From assembly GCA_004335835.1 (NCBI GenBank), contig RWJK01000425.1:1-57071 (forward strand): a DNA stretch of 57,071 nucleotides. The letters run 5' to 3'. Position numbers and translations under genes: made by a program. Position 1 is the first letter of the stretch; every line of letters starts with the position of its first letter. Source of the stretch: Scenedesmus sp. ARA3. Taxonomy: Eukaryota > Chlorophyta > Chlorophyceae > Sphaeropleales > Scenedesmaceae. Positions 1-11,815 of this stretch are shown here, piece after piece. Under the pieces are notes generated by a model. That model was not told the origin of the DNA. It was given only the letters and a program-made list of their open reading frames with translations, and did not search any database.

Positions 1-171
1 GCAGCCGCCGCCAGCGCCAAGCCCAAGCTCCTCCACTGGCAGCATTGCCAGGCTCTCCGCGACCAGGCTGTGGGCGGGCAGGTGCAAGGGCAGTTTGTGG
101 GCAGAAAAACATGGCAATCCAGGCCAGCAAAGTCATCGCCCACGCAAGCATGCGCGCAGCATCGTGATTGA
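1..171 (+). CDS. Possible 3' end of a gene entering from the left
   Basis: Frame 1 is open from the window edge to a TGA at 169-171 and gives a basic, non-repetitive stretch including KPKLLHWQHCQ. A GT after GGGCAG at about 81 could be a donor instead, in which case the exon ends there. No family is recognised. It is listed only because its composition is less triplet-like than the DNA that follows. It may well be untranslated. Confidence 0.2.
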   Translation, partial: AAAASAKPKLLHWQHCQALRDQAVGGQVQGQFVGRKTWQSRPAKSSPTQACAQHRD

Positions 172-2833
172 CGCTCCTGAAATAATCACAGGATTACACT
201 GCAAACATGTATGTGACACAAGAAGCTTTGGGGAAGTATCTGCTGCTGAGCGCAGACTGTCTCCCATATGCTGCTGCTGCTTCTGCACACGCACACAGTC
301 ACACACACATGCCGCATGTGTGTGCCCCTCAGCGCGTGCTGCTGCTGCTGCCGCGCTCACCCCTCCAGCACCTCCATGCCCCTGCCAGCCACATGGCCCT
401 GCAGCAGCCCCGCCCCGCCCACCACAGCGCTGCGCAGGTAGCTCAAGCCAGAGCTGCCGCCGCTGCTGCTGCTGCTGTAGTTGGCGCCAGGGCCCCAGCC
501 CGTGCCGCTGCTGCTGCTGCAGTGCTGGGTAGGCGGCCGCGGCATGCCGCTGCTGCTGCTGCTTGCGCCAGCGCACTGCTCGGGCGTACTGCTGCTGCCA
601 CTGCCTGAGCAGTGCCGGCTGTTGGAGCTGGCTGTCAGCCGGTGCCACTGCTGCTGTTGTGGTGCGCTGTCGCTGACGTTTGCCGCTGCTTGCTGTTCTT
701 TGCTTGCACCCCATCTGCAGCGCAAGCAGGGATCACAGCGGTTGCAGGTGATACAAATTCAGCAAAAGCAGCACAACAAACAGAACAAGACAGGAGGTTC
801 CCAACACACATGCATGCACTTCTTTTCACAGCTGCTATCAAATGACAACCCGCCCTGCATGCATCAGTCGCGGCAACTCACTGCACTTTATGGTCTGGTT
901 GCTGCGGTGGCACATCCGCTGTCGGCTGCTGGGCGCCTCTGCCCTCCTGGCTGCGCTGCTGCTGTTCCTGCAAGCACCTTCCGTCCCCATGCTTCAAAGC
1001 GCCTCGTAGCGCTGAGCTGTCAAGCTGGCCTGCGTGCTTGTGCTGTTGGCGCTGCTGCTGATAGCCCAGCCGCAGGTGGGTTTCATGCTGTGGAGTCTGC
1101 TGCCGCTCGTACGCAAAGCCTGCCCGGAAAGGCACAGGGCTAGGTGATCTGCGCTCGAGCTTGCTTGTCGGGCTGTCTGCACGGGCTGCAGTTGCCGCAC
1201 TTGCTGCGTATAGGGATGCAGTGCGCAGCTGTGATGCTGATGCAGCATCGCTGCTTTGCTGCTCTGCCTGCGCTGCTTGCTGACCCGGTGCTACGGCAGG
1301 ACACCACACGGGAGAATATATTTGAGGTCAAAACCAAACTATGTCGACTGAGCTTTCTTTACTGGAGCACTGCTGGACCACAGGCCAGTCAGCCTGATTG
1401 CTGTGTACTGCTACAACAGCAGTACAGTGTTGTGCATCGGGTGTATGCGCAAGCTGCACTCACCTGCACTGGCATTGCGCTGCAGCAGTCGACCTTGTAT
1501 TGCTGCTGTGTTGATCTTCGGCAACAGCGATGCCTTGGGGCGTAGCAGCGAGCCAGATTCAGCAGCTGCTGAGTGCTGCTGCTCCATGTGCAAGGGCCAC
1601 CAGGTGCACAACGTGCACGTCACTCAAACATAATCAAGCAAACATCATTTTTCGATATGAACTCATCCTGGGCGTCGCAGCAGTCTGCACGCTCGTATTG
1701 CTGTACAAGGGTTTCACTACTTTCTCGTCTCGCGCAGGTGAACTGTTTGGTTTACTACTGCCCAAAGAAGATACAGAAAATAATGCTGCAGTGTAAGCCT
1801 GGGACGTTGCATAGTCCAGGTAAGCCGTCAGCTGGCAACTGTTTGGTCATCCTTCAGACAGCCTGATGCCCGTTTGAACACTGGCATCCTCAGCATTGCT
1901 GCAGAAAGGCTACAGCATAAGTCTGGGTCCTCTGGGACTGAATGCTACAATACAGGAGAATAATTCAGGCTCTCTGTTGCTGGTGCAGGCTCATGCCGTA
2001 TCGCTGTCGACAGCCGGCTCCACTGAGCCAGCTCAGCCAGCCCTGACAGCGCCTGGCTGGCTAGTAGCCAGCTGCTAAGCCGCTGTAGTGAGCCGGCTCT
2101 ATGAAATATAATTGATCTTGGCTCCGAGACCTCCATGAAATGTGTTCAGTACAGTAAAGTCATGCCACCAGCCACTCCTTCAGAACAAGTATCCCAGGCT
2201 GACAGTAGAATATAATTGGTCTGTAGACGCTGATTAGCCTGAAAACGACCAGTACTAGGTGGTGTTCAGGCTGCTTGCACACAAAAGCACTTGGAAGACA
2301 GTGGTCCGTGCTTTGTTCAGGTTCTTCACACACAGTCACTGAGTGCAACCGCCATCAGAGTACAGGTGTGCCTCAGGCACACCATCAGAAAGCACCAATG
2401 ATACCCCAGCCCAGCAGCACCAAAACACACCTGCACAGCATCCCACAGTATTCATGTACTGAAGGATCTCCTCACATGTGCACAGCCTCGTGATAATCAG
2501 ACCCCAGCGACCCAACACATCAAAGGACGTCACTGTAGCAGTGACACTGTTGCCATGCAGAACCCGCCGCGGAACCGTATGCATATCTCAGAAATTTGAC
2601 CCACACGACACCAGGGTCGGAAACGTTAGTAATGCATAGCTGTTGTGAAGTTTGCGCATCTTGGTCACCCTTGCTAAACGGCAGTATTCAGCGCTGTGTT
2701 GAGACGCGGCATTAAAGAGAATTTATCGGTGATGCGATCCTGTCCTGAGCTATTTCTTTGATGATAGTGATGCCAGTAGGTGGCACATTCGCCTTGCCCT
2801 CCCTGAAACTGGAGGCCATAGGGCACCACGCTC
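172..2833. other. CAG/CTG-rich stretch without a secure gene
   Basis: From 240 to 720 the DNA is dense in CTG/TGC triplets, so every frame on both strands stays open and yields poly-Gln, poly-Ala, poly-Cys or Ser/Gly strings. None shows non-repeat sequence typical of a protein. From 900 to 2830 composition is more even and I see no convincing exon with paired splice sites. Missing 5' exons of the zipper protein starting near 2834 could lie here, but I could not find a basic region to join to it. Confidence 0.5.
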
Positions 2834-3285
2834 ATGAAGCTCAAAGCAAGAAGAAATCGTCCACTTACCAGTGTAGAACGTCAGCGTCAGGCGATCGTCA
2901 CGTTGCAGCAGCAGCTTGGGGTGGCAGAGGCCCAGTACCTTCAAGTGAAGCAGCAGCAGACACAGCTGCAGCTGGAGCATGGCCTGCTGTCTGGCTGCTG
3001 TGAAGCACTGCAGCTGCTGCAGTTGCAGCTGCAGCCTGCAGGAGGGGCGCACAGCCATGCAGCAGGGATGAATGACACTGCTTGTGCAGCCGCTGCAGGG
3101 CAGAGCATTAGCTTGCAGGAGGGACAAGCAGCACTGCTTCAGCAGCTGCAGCAGCTGCCACTGGAGGATGCAGAGCGATCAAGCACCCCAAACACCAGCA
3201 GTGCGACAGAAACGTCTCTGGGAGGCGACCCTCTCGATGCAGCCTTAGCACTGCCTGCACAGGGTGGCACCTCCAGCAGCAGTGG

Positions 3286-3337
<52 letters not shown>

Positions 3338-4523
3338 GCAGCACCCACCCCTATCGCTGTCGCGTTCCCATTCGCCCTAGGCCAGCCACCTGACGCCTCA
3401 TGCACCAAGGCAGGGCATCGTGCAAGTGAAGCTCCGCCACCAGAACCCGCACACAGCTGTCAGGTGTCAGCAGCAGCAGCAGCAGCCGGCACTGCGACAG
3501 CCATGCCTACACAGGCAGCGGCAGCTGCACAGCAGCAGTGCCCCAGCCGGCCTATGGTGCTGCTGCAGTACCTGCTGTCGCTGCCGGTGTGGCCAGCAGC
3601 AGCAGACATGACGCTGCAGCAGCTGTCGCAGTGCTATTGCCGCTGCGTTGAGGATGTCGCACTCGCGCTGCACCTGCTGGCACAACCGGACAGGCCGGGG
3701 GGTGGCACAGCGGTGACCCTGCTGCGAGTACAGACTAACATCGCCAGGTGGGGATGCAAGAGTTGTGTTTGTGCGGCACATTGCCCGCGGCATGTGCAAC
3801 TAGGTGTCCCATGCGCATCAGCAGCAGCTACCCTCGATCAATGCGCGCATGTTCTGCTCGTGTCTGCTGCCGTTTCTGTCCCTGCAAGCACTTTGCATCA
3901 GCAACTGACGGCATCGCTGCTGCTCCTGCGTCTGCAGGTTCTGTTGGCTGCTGTCGAGCCTGCTGCTGCTGAACCGGCATGAGCTGCTCGCAACTTTTGC
4001 CAGCATCAACTGCGAAACGCTGCAACCATGGCTGGAGCCTGCGCCCCAGCAGCAGCAGCGCCAGGAGTGGCTCATGCAGCAGCTGCAGCTCACTCGCCAG
4101 CAGCAGGTGAGGCATCACAAGTTGCATTCCATCTGGCCCCACAGCTGCCGGCTTGCTTTGCTACTGCCGTACCAATGTGTCTGCTTTCAGCAATGGGAAG
4201 GACGGCGCTTGACAGCTTGGTGTGTGGCTCCTAGCATCCCAGCATCCTCGCCTGGTGATGCTGAATGTCTGTGTCAAAATGTTGGTGTCTTGGGATGCTA
4301 GTTGTTATGCTTTGCCTGGTTTTGTGCAACAACAGCAACACAAGTGGCTCAGCACGCATGCCCATTCACTGCTGGTGCGCCTGTGTGCATTTCCTGCAGG
4401 AAACAATCGCGCTGGGCGCTGGCCTCTTTGGCAGGCTGCTGGCAGCAGCCAGGCAAGAGCGGCAGCAGCTGCAGCTGGCTGTTGCTGGTGCAGCAGCTGA
4501 CCAGCAGCAGCAGCAGCAGACAC

Positions 4524-4562
<39 letters not shown>

Positions 4563-4930
4563 CTAGCTGCTCTGCTGAGGGGCTGCAGCGCCTGCTGGGC
4601 ATGGAGCAGCTGGAGCAGCAGCTGCAGCGGCTGCAGGTACTGCTGCGCAAGGAGGCGCTGCTGCTGATGGCAGCATGCTGCCACACAGCCGGCTGCCTGA
4701 GCTGGGAGCAGCTAGGGCTGTTTGCCGTGCTGTCCATGCCGCCTGCTGGCAGCTTGACTGGCCTAGTTGAGGCAGCCAGCAGCCAGGTGCAGCAGCGGCA
4801 GCAGCAGCGCGCTGAGCAGGAATGGCAGCGCCAGCAGCAGCGCCAGCAGCAGCGACAGCAGCAGCGACAGCAGGGCAGGCAGCCTCACCGCACGGTATCT
4901 GGCTCAGGGGTTTCTGTTTCGGATAGCTGA
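2834..4930 (+). CDS. Gln-rich leucine-zipper (bZIP-like) protein
   Basis: Three exons join in phase: 2834-3747, 3938-4106 and 4400-4930 (stop included), about 537 aa. Residues 1-9 are basic (KLKARRNR), followed by ERQRQ and a heptad pattern at 21/28/35 and 24/31/38/45/52 (TLQQQLGVAEAQYL), as in an algal bZIP zipper. A full basic region with the conserved Asn...Arg is not present, so an upstream exon may be missing or this is only a coiled coil. A poly-Gln run of about 17 residues lies near residue 155. The C-terminal half has alpha-helical, Leu/Gln-rich segments (ETIALGAGLFGRLL, LLRKEALLLMAACC), a poly-Ala run and a Gln/Arg tail. If it is a bZIP it would act in the nucleus as a DNA-binding regulator, but that is inference. 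The splice phases (2 then 0) match, which supports the gene model. Confidence 0.6.
3288..3336 (+). repeat. (CAG)n run coding poly-Gln
   Basis: An uninterrupted CAG run encodes about 17 glutamines in the zipper protein. It is likely to vary in length between strains. Confidence 0.9.
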
Positions 4931-7900
4931 ATGCATGAAGGCACTTTTTTGCGGCGTATGTGGCCTCAATTTCATTACAGCTCTGTCGGCAACGTGTCAA
5001 TCCACTTACACAAGACCGCAGATAGTCAGGTGCAGCTGTTGAAGCTCTGTTCCAGGCGTGTCCAGCCACGATCATGGCTGCACAATCTGTTGCAGTAGGG
5101 CAGGCGTCATGTGTGCCGTGCTGCGTTGGCGTTGGTGACAGGGTGTCGAGATTCTTTACCTTGCTGGCATGTTGACAGCCCGCTGATGCTGGGTTCTGTG
5201 GTGGCAAAGCAATGATGCATAAAAGCCGTGCCGGCCGTGAGCTACTGTTCTAATTGCTGTCCAGGCAATGCTTGCCCCAGCCTACACTGACTTGCCGCAG
5301 CAGCAGCGTGACACGAGCTGCAGCCGGCAGCAGCAGTGGCGGCTTGCGGGTGCTGCAGGCACAGTCCAATGCATGTGTTTTTACAAAGTCCTGTGTATTT
5401 GACCTGTTGGGCATGCGCATTTTATGTGAGGCCAGGTTTGTATCTGTTATGGCTGATGAGCAAGTTTGCTCCTGGGCGCACACCTGTTTGCAGTGCTGCA
5501 ATGGCCGCCTGCCTCGCAAGCTGCGCCTGCAAGGCTGTTCCAGCTTTGCCCAGTCACAAACACATGAGCGCTCGCTGTTACGATTGTGTGTTGGCGGCTG
5601 CTGTGGTGCATGCGCTGCAGCGGTTGGCCACCGCTGATCCTTGCTGCACGGCAGCCATGTGCTGATCTTGATTCGGCAGTTTGTCACTCCCGGCACCGGC
5701 TGACCTACTATGCCACGCGCACGATAGGCTGCTGCTGCAGCTGATGCAGCTGCCTGCAGCGGACTGTTAGTACTGGTGGTATTGTGGTTGCTTTGCGTGG
5801 TCCATGCTGGCTGCTCGCTGCATGGCAGATGTGCCTTCTTATGCATGCACGGCCGGCAGGTTGTACTGCACTGGCGGTGTTGCAAGGGGCAGCAGCGCTA
5901 GCGCTCGCTGCAAAGCCCCTATTGTGCGCTGTCTAACACGTGCGCACGTCCTAGCTGTAAAATGCATGCCCTTGGTGACTGTACATGTTGATGTGGTTGG
6001 TGCTGTTCAACGTTGGACCGGCATGCTTGCAAGCAGCACCTACTGGCGCTGATGGAGGCTGTGTTACGGGTCTCAGGACGCCTGTGGGTAGAATGGCAGT
6101 TGGCCGGCGGGGTGTTTAAAGGGGTTTTCAGGGTTTGTCTGCAACACAGCATGCTGCTCGGTCGGTGCCACAATGTGCCGGATGTTATTTGCCGGTGGGC
6201 TTCGGAGCTGGTTTGTGTGTCTGCGATCTTCAGTGGTGGCTGTTGCATTGATGTGGCTCTGGGTCCTCAGAGCGTGCTCCCAAGTGGCAGAGAGCGCAGA
6301 GATCTGTCCCTGAGGCGTGGCAGAGGTTGCGCTGCAAGGTTGGGTTGCCTGCCTGCTTGTTGAAGGGGCAGCAGGATTCAATCGGTTCCGGCCTCAATCA
6401 GTTGTTTGGCCTGACCTCGGTCAGTACATAGGAATATGCCATTGAGCTTGCTGTGGGGATCGCGTCGCTTGAGGTTATTCTCTTACTTGGTACATTGGTG
6501 TCTCTTGCGGCTGATTGTCTGCTGATAGCGGCCACGCCAACATCATCTGCTGATGTTGCTAGCAGTGCACGCAACTGTTGTGTGAGTGTTGCCCTGGCAG
6601 CTGTCAGCTGCAGCCAGATTCAATTAGCTTTTTTCGTGGTTTACTTGCAAAATTGAGTGCATACACTGGGTCAGGGCTTTCTATCTATGCGTCAGTCTAG
6701 CGGCACCACAATGGTAGTGCTGGCGCGCTCAGCGCCAGTCACATAGCGGCGTGAAAAATGCTGCAACAGATGCCGAGGGATAACAGCTGCCCTGTTGAGG
6801 CATCTCTGAAAGGTCGTGCATGTGTCGGCAGGGCGTGCCTGCATGGAATGGCGCCACTACAGTTAGGCTGTGCTGCAGGCTGACGTGTCATGGCATGTGG
6901 CTGCATTGTGTGTTGTCAGGGTGTGATGGTGTATTATGTGGGAGCTCTGGTGCTGTTTCTGGGTGTGATGCAAGGCGGCTGCGCTGTGCTATGCTGTGCA
7001 AGGATTTCAGGGTTTGTTTTATCCATCGCTAGCCCTGAGGCCTTGATGCAGCGAGGCGATGGCCAGCACTGCACGGTGAGCTTGTTGCAGCAGTGTGGTG
7101 TGTGTTTTGAGAACTGGCTGCATGTGCTGCTGCCTGGTCAATGGCAGCATCCTGTGTGGTCAGTGGTGTCTGGGCAGGTGCATCGATATCCTTTACATGC
7201 TGCGGAACGGGGCGATACCAGCAACGAGCGTACTACACTAAGTGCTGTCGTCACCCATGCGTTAGACGTTACTTGGCAAACTTGTGCACAGCCTGATCAA
7301 CTGCTGTTGCAGAGATAGCGCAGCATGGCGTGAATGTCTGTGTCATCCACTTGCGCTTACTTCTGCAGGGCTGACTCGAGGACTTGCTGAAACAGCCTGC
7401 TGCATGTTAGCTTCCACATCCGTACACGTTTACCATGTGCATGCTGACGGGCACTGCTGATCGCTGCGTGGAAAGAGCATTGAAGTGGTGACTAGGCATG
7501 CGATGCTATGATGAAGGCACAAATTTCAACAGCGGTCATCGTAATACAAACTGGTGCTGGTGTGAAGTCTGCGCTGCTGCACAGCAAGAGCTGGAAAGGG
7601 GTGTACCTGTCCTCAGCTGGACAGTGTGTATTATGGTCATGTGAGCATGTGCAGCCTCTTTTGCAAGCATCATGGGCATGTGTGCATGTCCGGCCTTGGT
7701 TGTGATGCTTCGGTTGACTACACTGCAACACTGTCAACCTCTAGTACTGAGGCTTTGTGAGTACAGATGGTGCGCAGCTGCTGCTGCTGACCACTCAGAG
7801 AACATGTGGTGGGCCAGAGTCAAAAGGTTCGTTTGCATGGCAGCACCACAACTGTCTTGGCTGCACAGCGCACCTCCTTGATGCTGTGCTATGCAGCCGG

Positions 7901-9191
7901 ATCGCTGGAGCAGTGCCTTGCAGCTATCTTGCGACTTCTGCTGATTCTTTGGAATCCTGTGTGGGATTACGCTGCGTCCGGTGTCGATGAGAGGCAGCTG
8001 GGTGTCTGGTGGCCTGTGTGTACATCATGTGCATGGCAGGCAGGCAGGGCCACCCAGCTGCAGACAGATGTACACTGCGTACGAATGGCACCCTATGTTT
8101 GGCGGGTGGGCGAGTGGCTCACAGTGCACGTGGGTGGGTGAGCTAGCACAGTGTGAGTTAGCCCCTTGCTGGCAGCTGCACTTTGGCAACAAGGCTCTGC
8201 GTGAGCAACCTGACAGCTGCACCTGTGATTTGAATTTGGGTGGGCGAGTGTGCCACAGCGGCGCGGCGACCGCTTGTAGCATGCATATGTGCTGCTGGCT
8301 GCAGCAGTCTTTGCTGAGCCCGCCCTACCTGTGCTCTCAATGTTGTGCAGCTGCGGGAGCGGGGACTAATCGTTGATGATGTGTTCAGTGCTCATTGCGT
8401 ACACCCCAGACCACACGCTCTGCAGCAGTACTGCTACTAGTAGCAGGCGCGTTCAGCATTTGCACTTTGCATATGCTGGTGTTGAAGCGGCATTGCGTTG
8501 TGGGTGCACAAGTGCTTGGTTTGCATGTCCAGAGGTCTACTTGCTCGTTTTTCGTCTGCTGTGGCTGTCATGTAACATCGTTTGATTTGCACAGTCAGGC
8601 ACATGTGGTACATGACTCTCCCTGATGGAGTTGTTGCGTTGCCTGCGCTGCTTGTGCTGACACTGGCGTGATTCTGAAACTTTCGTGTTTTGTAAGCGTG
8701 CGTCAACGCAGGTCAACGCAGCCGGACCACAACTGTGAACCTCCTGCGAGGGTCCAATGTAGCGTCATGTGCACAAAGTCGAGCCTCGGTCTGTCAAACT
8801 GCGTCAAAATGACTTAGGAACAAGCGGAAGCAAAGACGATCGTTTCATTTTCATTCACAGTTTCTTGTTCAGCATTGCGTCGTGCCTTGCGCGGTCGGGT
8901 GAGGAAACCTGTCGCGCACGCCAGTTCTGTTGCCGATTGTGTCGCCACACAACGTTTGCTTGGCTGCAGTCTCTTGTTTCACGATTTTGAACTGAAACTG
9001 TTGTTTTTTGTACCACGGCCAGCGCTGGCAACAGCAGGGCAGTGAAGGAGCAGCACTTGTGCCGATACATTTGCCCAGTGCTGGACATCCGTGTCTGTTA
9101 GGACCGTTGAGCTGCCGAGTCTTATTTATCATCGCTGTTTTGTGCAGTTCAACTGACCAGGCAGACAGACCAGCCTAACAACAGACAAAGA
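4931..9191. other. 4.3 kb without a recognisable gene
   Basis: Open frames here are short and Cys/His/Trp-rich, typical of TG/GC-rich non-coding DNA. I found no run of exons with matching phase and no domain. It may hold a long 3' UTR of the gene ending at 4930, a non-coding RNA, or the promoter and 5' UTR introns of the GH5-like gene at 9192. Confidence 0.5.
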
Positions 9192-11782
9192 GTGGGTGAC
9201 TCTGCTCTGGACAGGCCAACCACAACACCTGCCCGGGCAGAACAGGTCACATGCTCTGCTGACAGCAGCAAGCAGCAACTTCACCGCTGCAGCAAGCTCT
9301 ACACCAGCATCCTGCAAATGCAGAAGCGCACTTCCACAGCGCTCCAGCTAATGCGCCAGATGCCCCCATTGCACTGCACTCTGGCAGCCGCAGAAGCAGC
9401 AGCAGCATCCTACACAGCTTCCAGATGGCTATCAGTACGCTGCTTGCGGAGCAGCGGCGTCACCTGCAATGTATGGCTGGTGATGCTGCTGATGCTACTG
9501 TCGCATAACAGCGCAGCTGCAGCAGCAACTCTGAGTGCAGGCGACAGCACGGCGGGTGCCGCTCTACAGAGGCAGCTACTGCAGTCAGGTGAGATGGCCA
9601 TGCCCTGCCTTGGCGCCTTGGAAGCTGTTTTCAGGTCAGGCATACCTAATTACAGGGGATGGGTGGGCTAGATTTAAAGCCTACTGCAGTGCAGAAGCTG
9701 GCAGCTGCCGGTAGCGCTGCCTTGGCTCCACTGCAGTCAGCCTGCTGCCAGGCCTGCTGGACGCTTATTACTATTATTTCATTTCTTGATTTTTCAATGT
9801 TTTTAGTAATCAGCCACATGAGCAGCAGCTGCTAGCTTAAGAAGGCACTGCAGATTGTGCGCTGCTGTGTCAGCTGCCGCAAGACCTTTTGTTTAGGATC
9901 GTGCGAGTACTACTACGTTCGCTAGCAGTCTGAAAAGGCTACTTGTTGCAGGCGTTGGTATCGTGTGCATGTTGCCACAGTGTGGCCCGCAGGCATGATC
10001 AGTGCAGGCCAGCACACCCACCCAATGAACGCAGCACTGTTGGGCATGCCTTGCTGCAGCTTGTGCATGCCTTGGTGTCAGGCTGGCTGCAGGATGGTGC
10101 TGACAGCCCTGTGACTGATGCATGGTGCTGCTTGCACCTATAACCCAACAGAATTCACCCCACTGTCACCCTGTCTTGTTTTTTGTTCAACAACTGCAAG
10201 TTGCAGTGCCTGGCCAGGCCTTCCATGACTGGCGCAGTGAGCTGCTGGACAGGAACTTCACACACGGCACAATCAGCGCAGCTGCAGCTGCAGCACTGGC
10301 GGCCAACAAAGCTACCACCACCACCAGCAGCAGCAGCACCACTGACAGCAACAGGGGTGATGCCAGCATCTTTGACAGCACTAGCAGCAGCAGCAGCAGT
10401 AGCAATGAGCAGAAGGGTTCTGAGCCTGTGCAGCCACAGCAGCACAAGTGGATCAACCTGGTGGGCTACAGGGACCAGCTGCAGAGCCTGCCAGGGCCAC
10501 CCAAGCTCAACACCACACACCCAGCAGCAATGCAGCGCTGGCAGGCAGCCAAGGCCGTGCTTGCAGAAGCTGCTGCCAAGCAGGCCGTGGCAGCAGCAGC
10601 GCAGGCTGCTGCCGCTGCTGCTGCCGCTGCTGCTGCCAGCGCTGCTGCTGTGCTGTCTGGGCCTCCTCTGGGGGGTGTTGCGCAGCTGCCGGGTGCGCCT
10701 GTGCATAGTATCAGTCTGGCTGATGCCAGCGAAACTGCAGCAGCAGCAGCAAACATTGCCAGCAGCAGCAGCAGCAGCAATAGCAAGCAGCAGCCTGGGA
10801 ATGCCAGTGCCTCGCTGGACCAGGTTGAGGTCAATCTGCTGAGCTATGTCAGGCGCAGTCCCGGCAGCGGTTTAAGGCTCCACCTGAACGGTAAACCCTG
10901 GCTGATGATGGGCTTTGATGTGCCTCACGCACTGCAGCTGGCAGTGCAGGAAGAGAGGCGCTACCAGCTGCTGAAGCTGATGGATACAGCCAGGGGTTTA
11001 GGGTTCAACACGATGAAGGTTTGGGCGTTTGCGGATGGTGGAATGCCTGGTGTGGGGTCCGCTGTGAGGCCTGCATGGAAGCAGGAAGCAGGTGCAAAAG
11101 CAAAGCAGCAGCAGCAGCAGCAGGGTGGTGCAGGGCAGCAGGAAGCAGGTGCAGCAGCAGAGCAGCAGCAGCAGCAGCAGGGTGAGTGGCGGCTGGCGAT
11201 GCAGCCTGCTCCTGGCATCGTAAATGCAACAGTCATGAGGTGAGGCTGGGACTGCTGCTTCAGCGGAGTAGAGTGCAGCAGCTGTCTGCGCGTGGGTTGT
11301 GAAGTGTATTGGTTGCTTGTGTGTGGGTTGCTGCTGCAGGGGCAAGTGTAGCAGATGCCTGCACGCGCGATGCTGTCCGCGTAAGCTGGCACAAATGCAG
11401 TTTGCATTCCTCCTAAGCCAGACGTTGTGCTAGTGGCGCGGTAGGTGGGAGTGCTGCTGTTCGGCTGTCAGCTCAAAGCTGCTTATGCGTTGCATGCAAT
11501 GTTGATTGGATAGACTGGGCACCTCACACCCATGCTTAGATGCTACTGTCCACATGCTCTCTGCTGCTGCTGCCGCATGCAGTGCCGGCCTAGACGGGTT
11601 GGTGCATGTGGCGGGCCTGCGCGGCATGAAGCTGCTGCTGGTGCTGCTGCTACCTATTGTCTTAAGATACTGCTGCTGCTGCTGCTGCTGCTGCCAGTGC
11701 TGGCCTTGATTGGCTGGTGCATGTGGCGGGCCTGCGCAACATGAAGCTGCTGCTCGTGCTGCTGCGGTCTATCGTATCGCAG

Positions 11783-11815
<33 letters not shown>

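Noticed and set aside
133..725. Long open frames on both strands (poly-Gln, poly-Ser)
   Set aside because: CTG/CAG triplets keep all frames open; there is no non-repeat protein sequence and no exon pairing.
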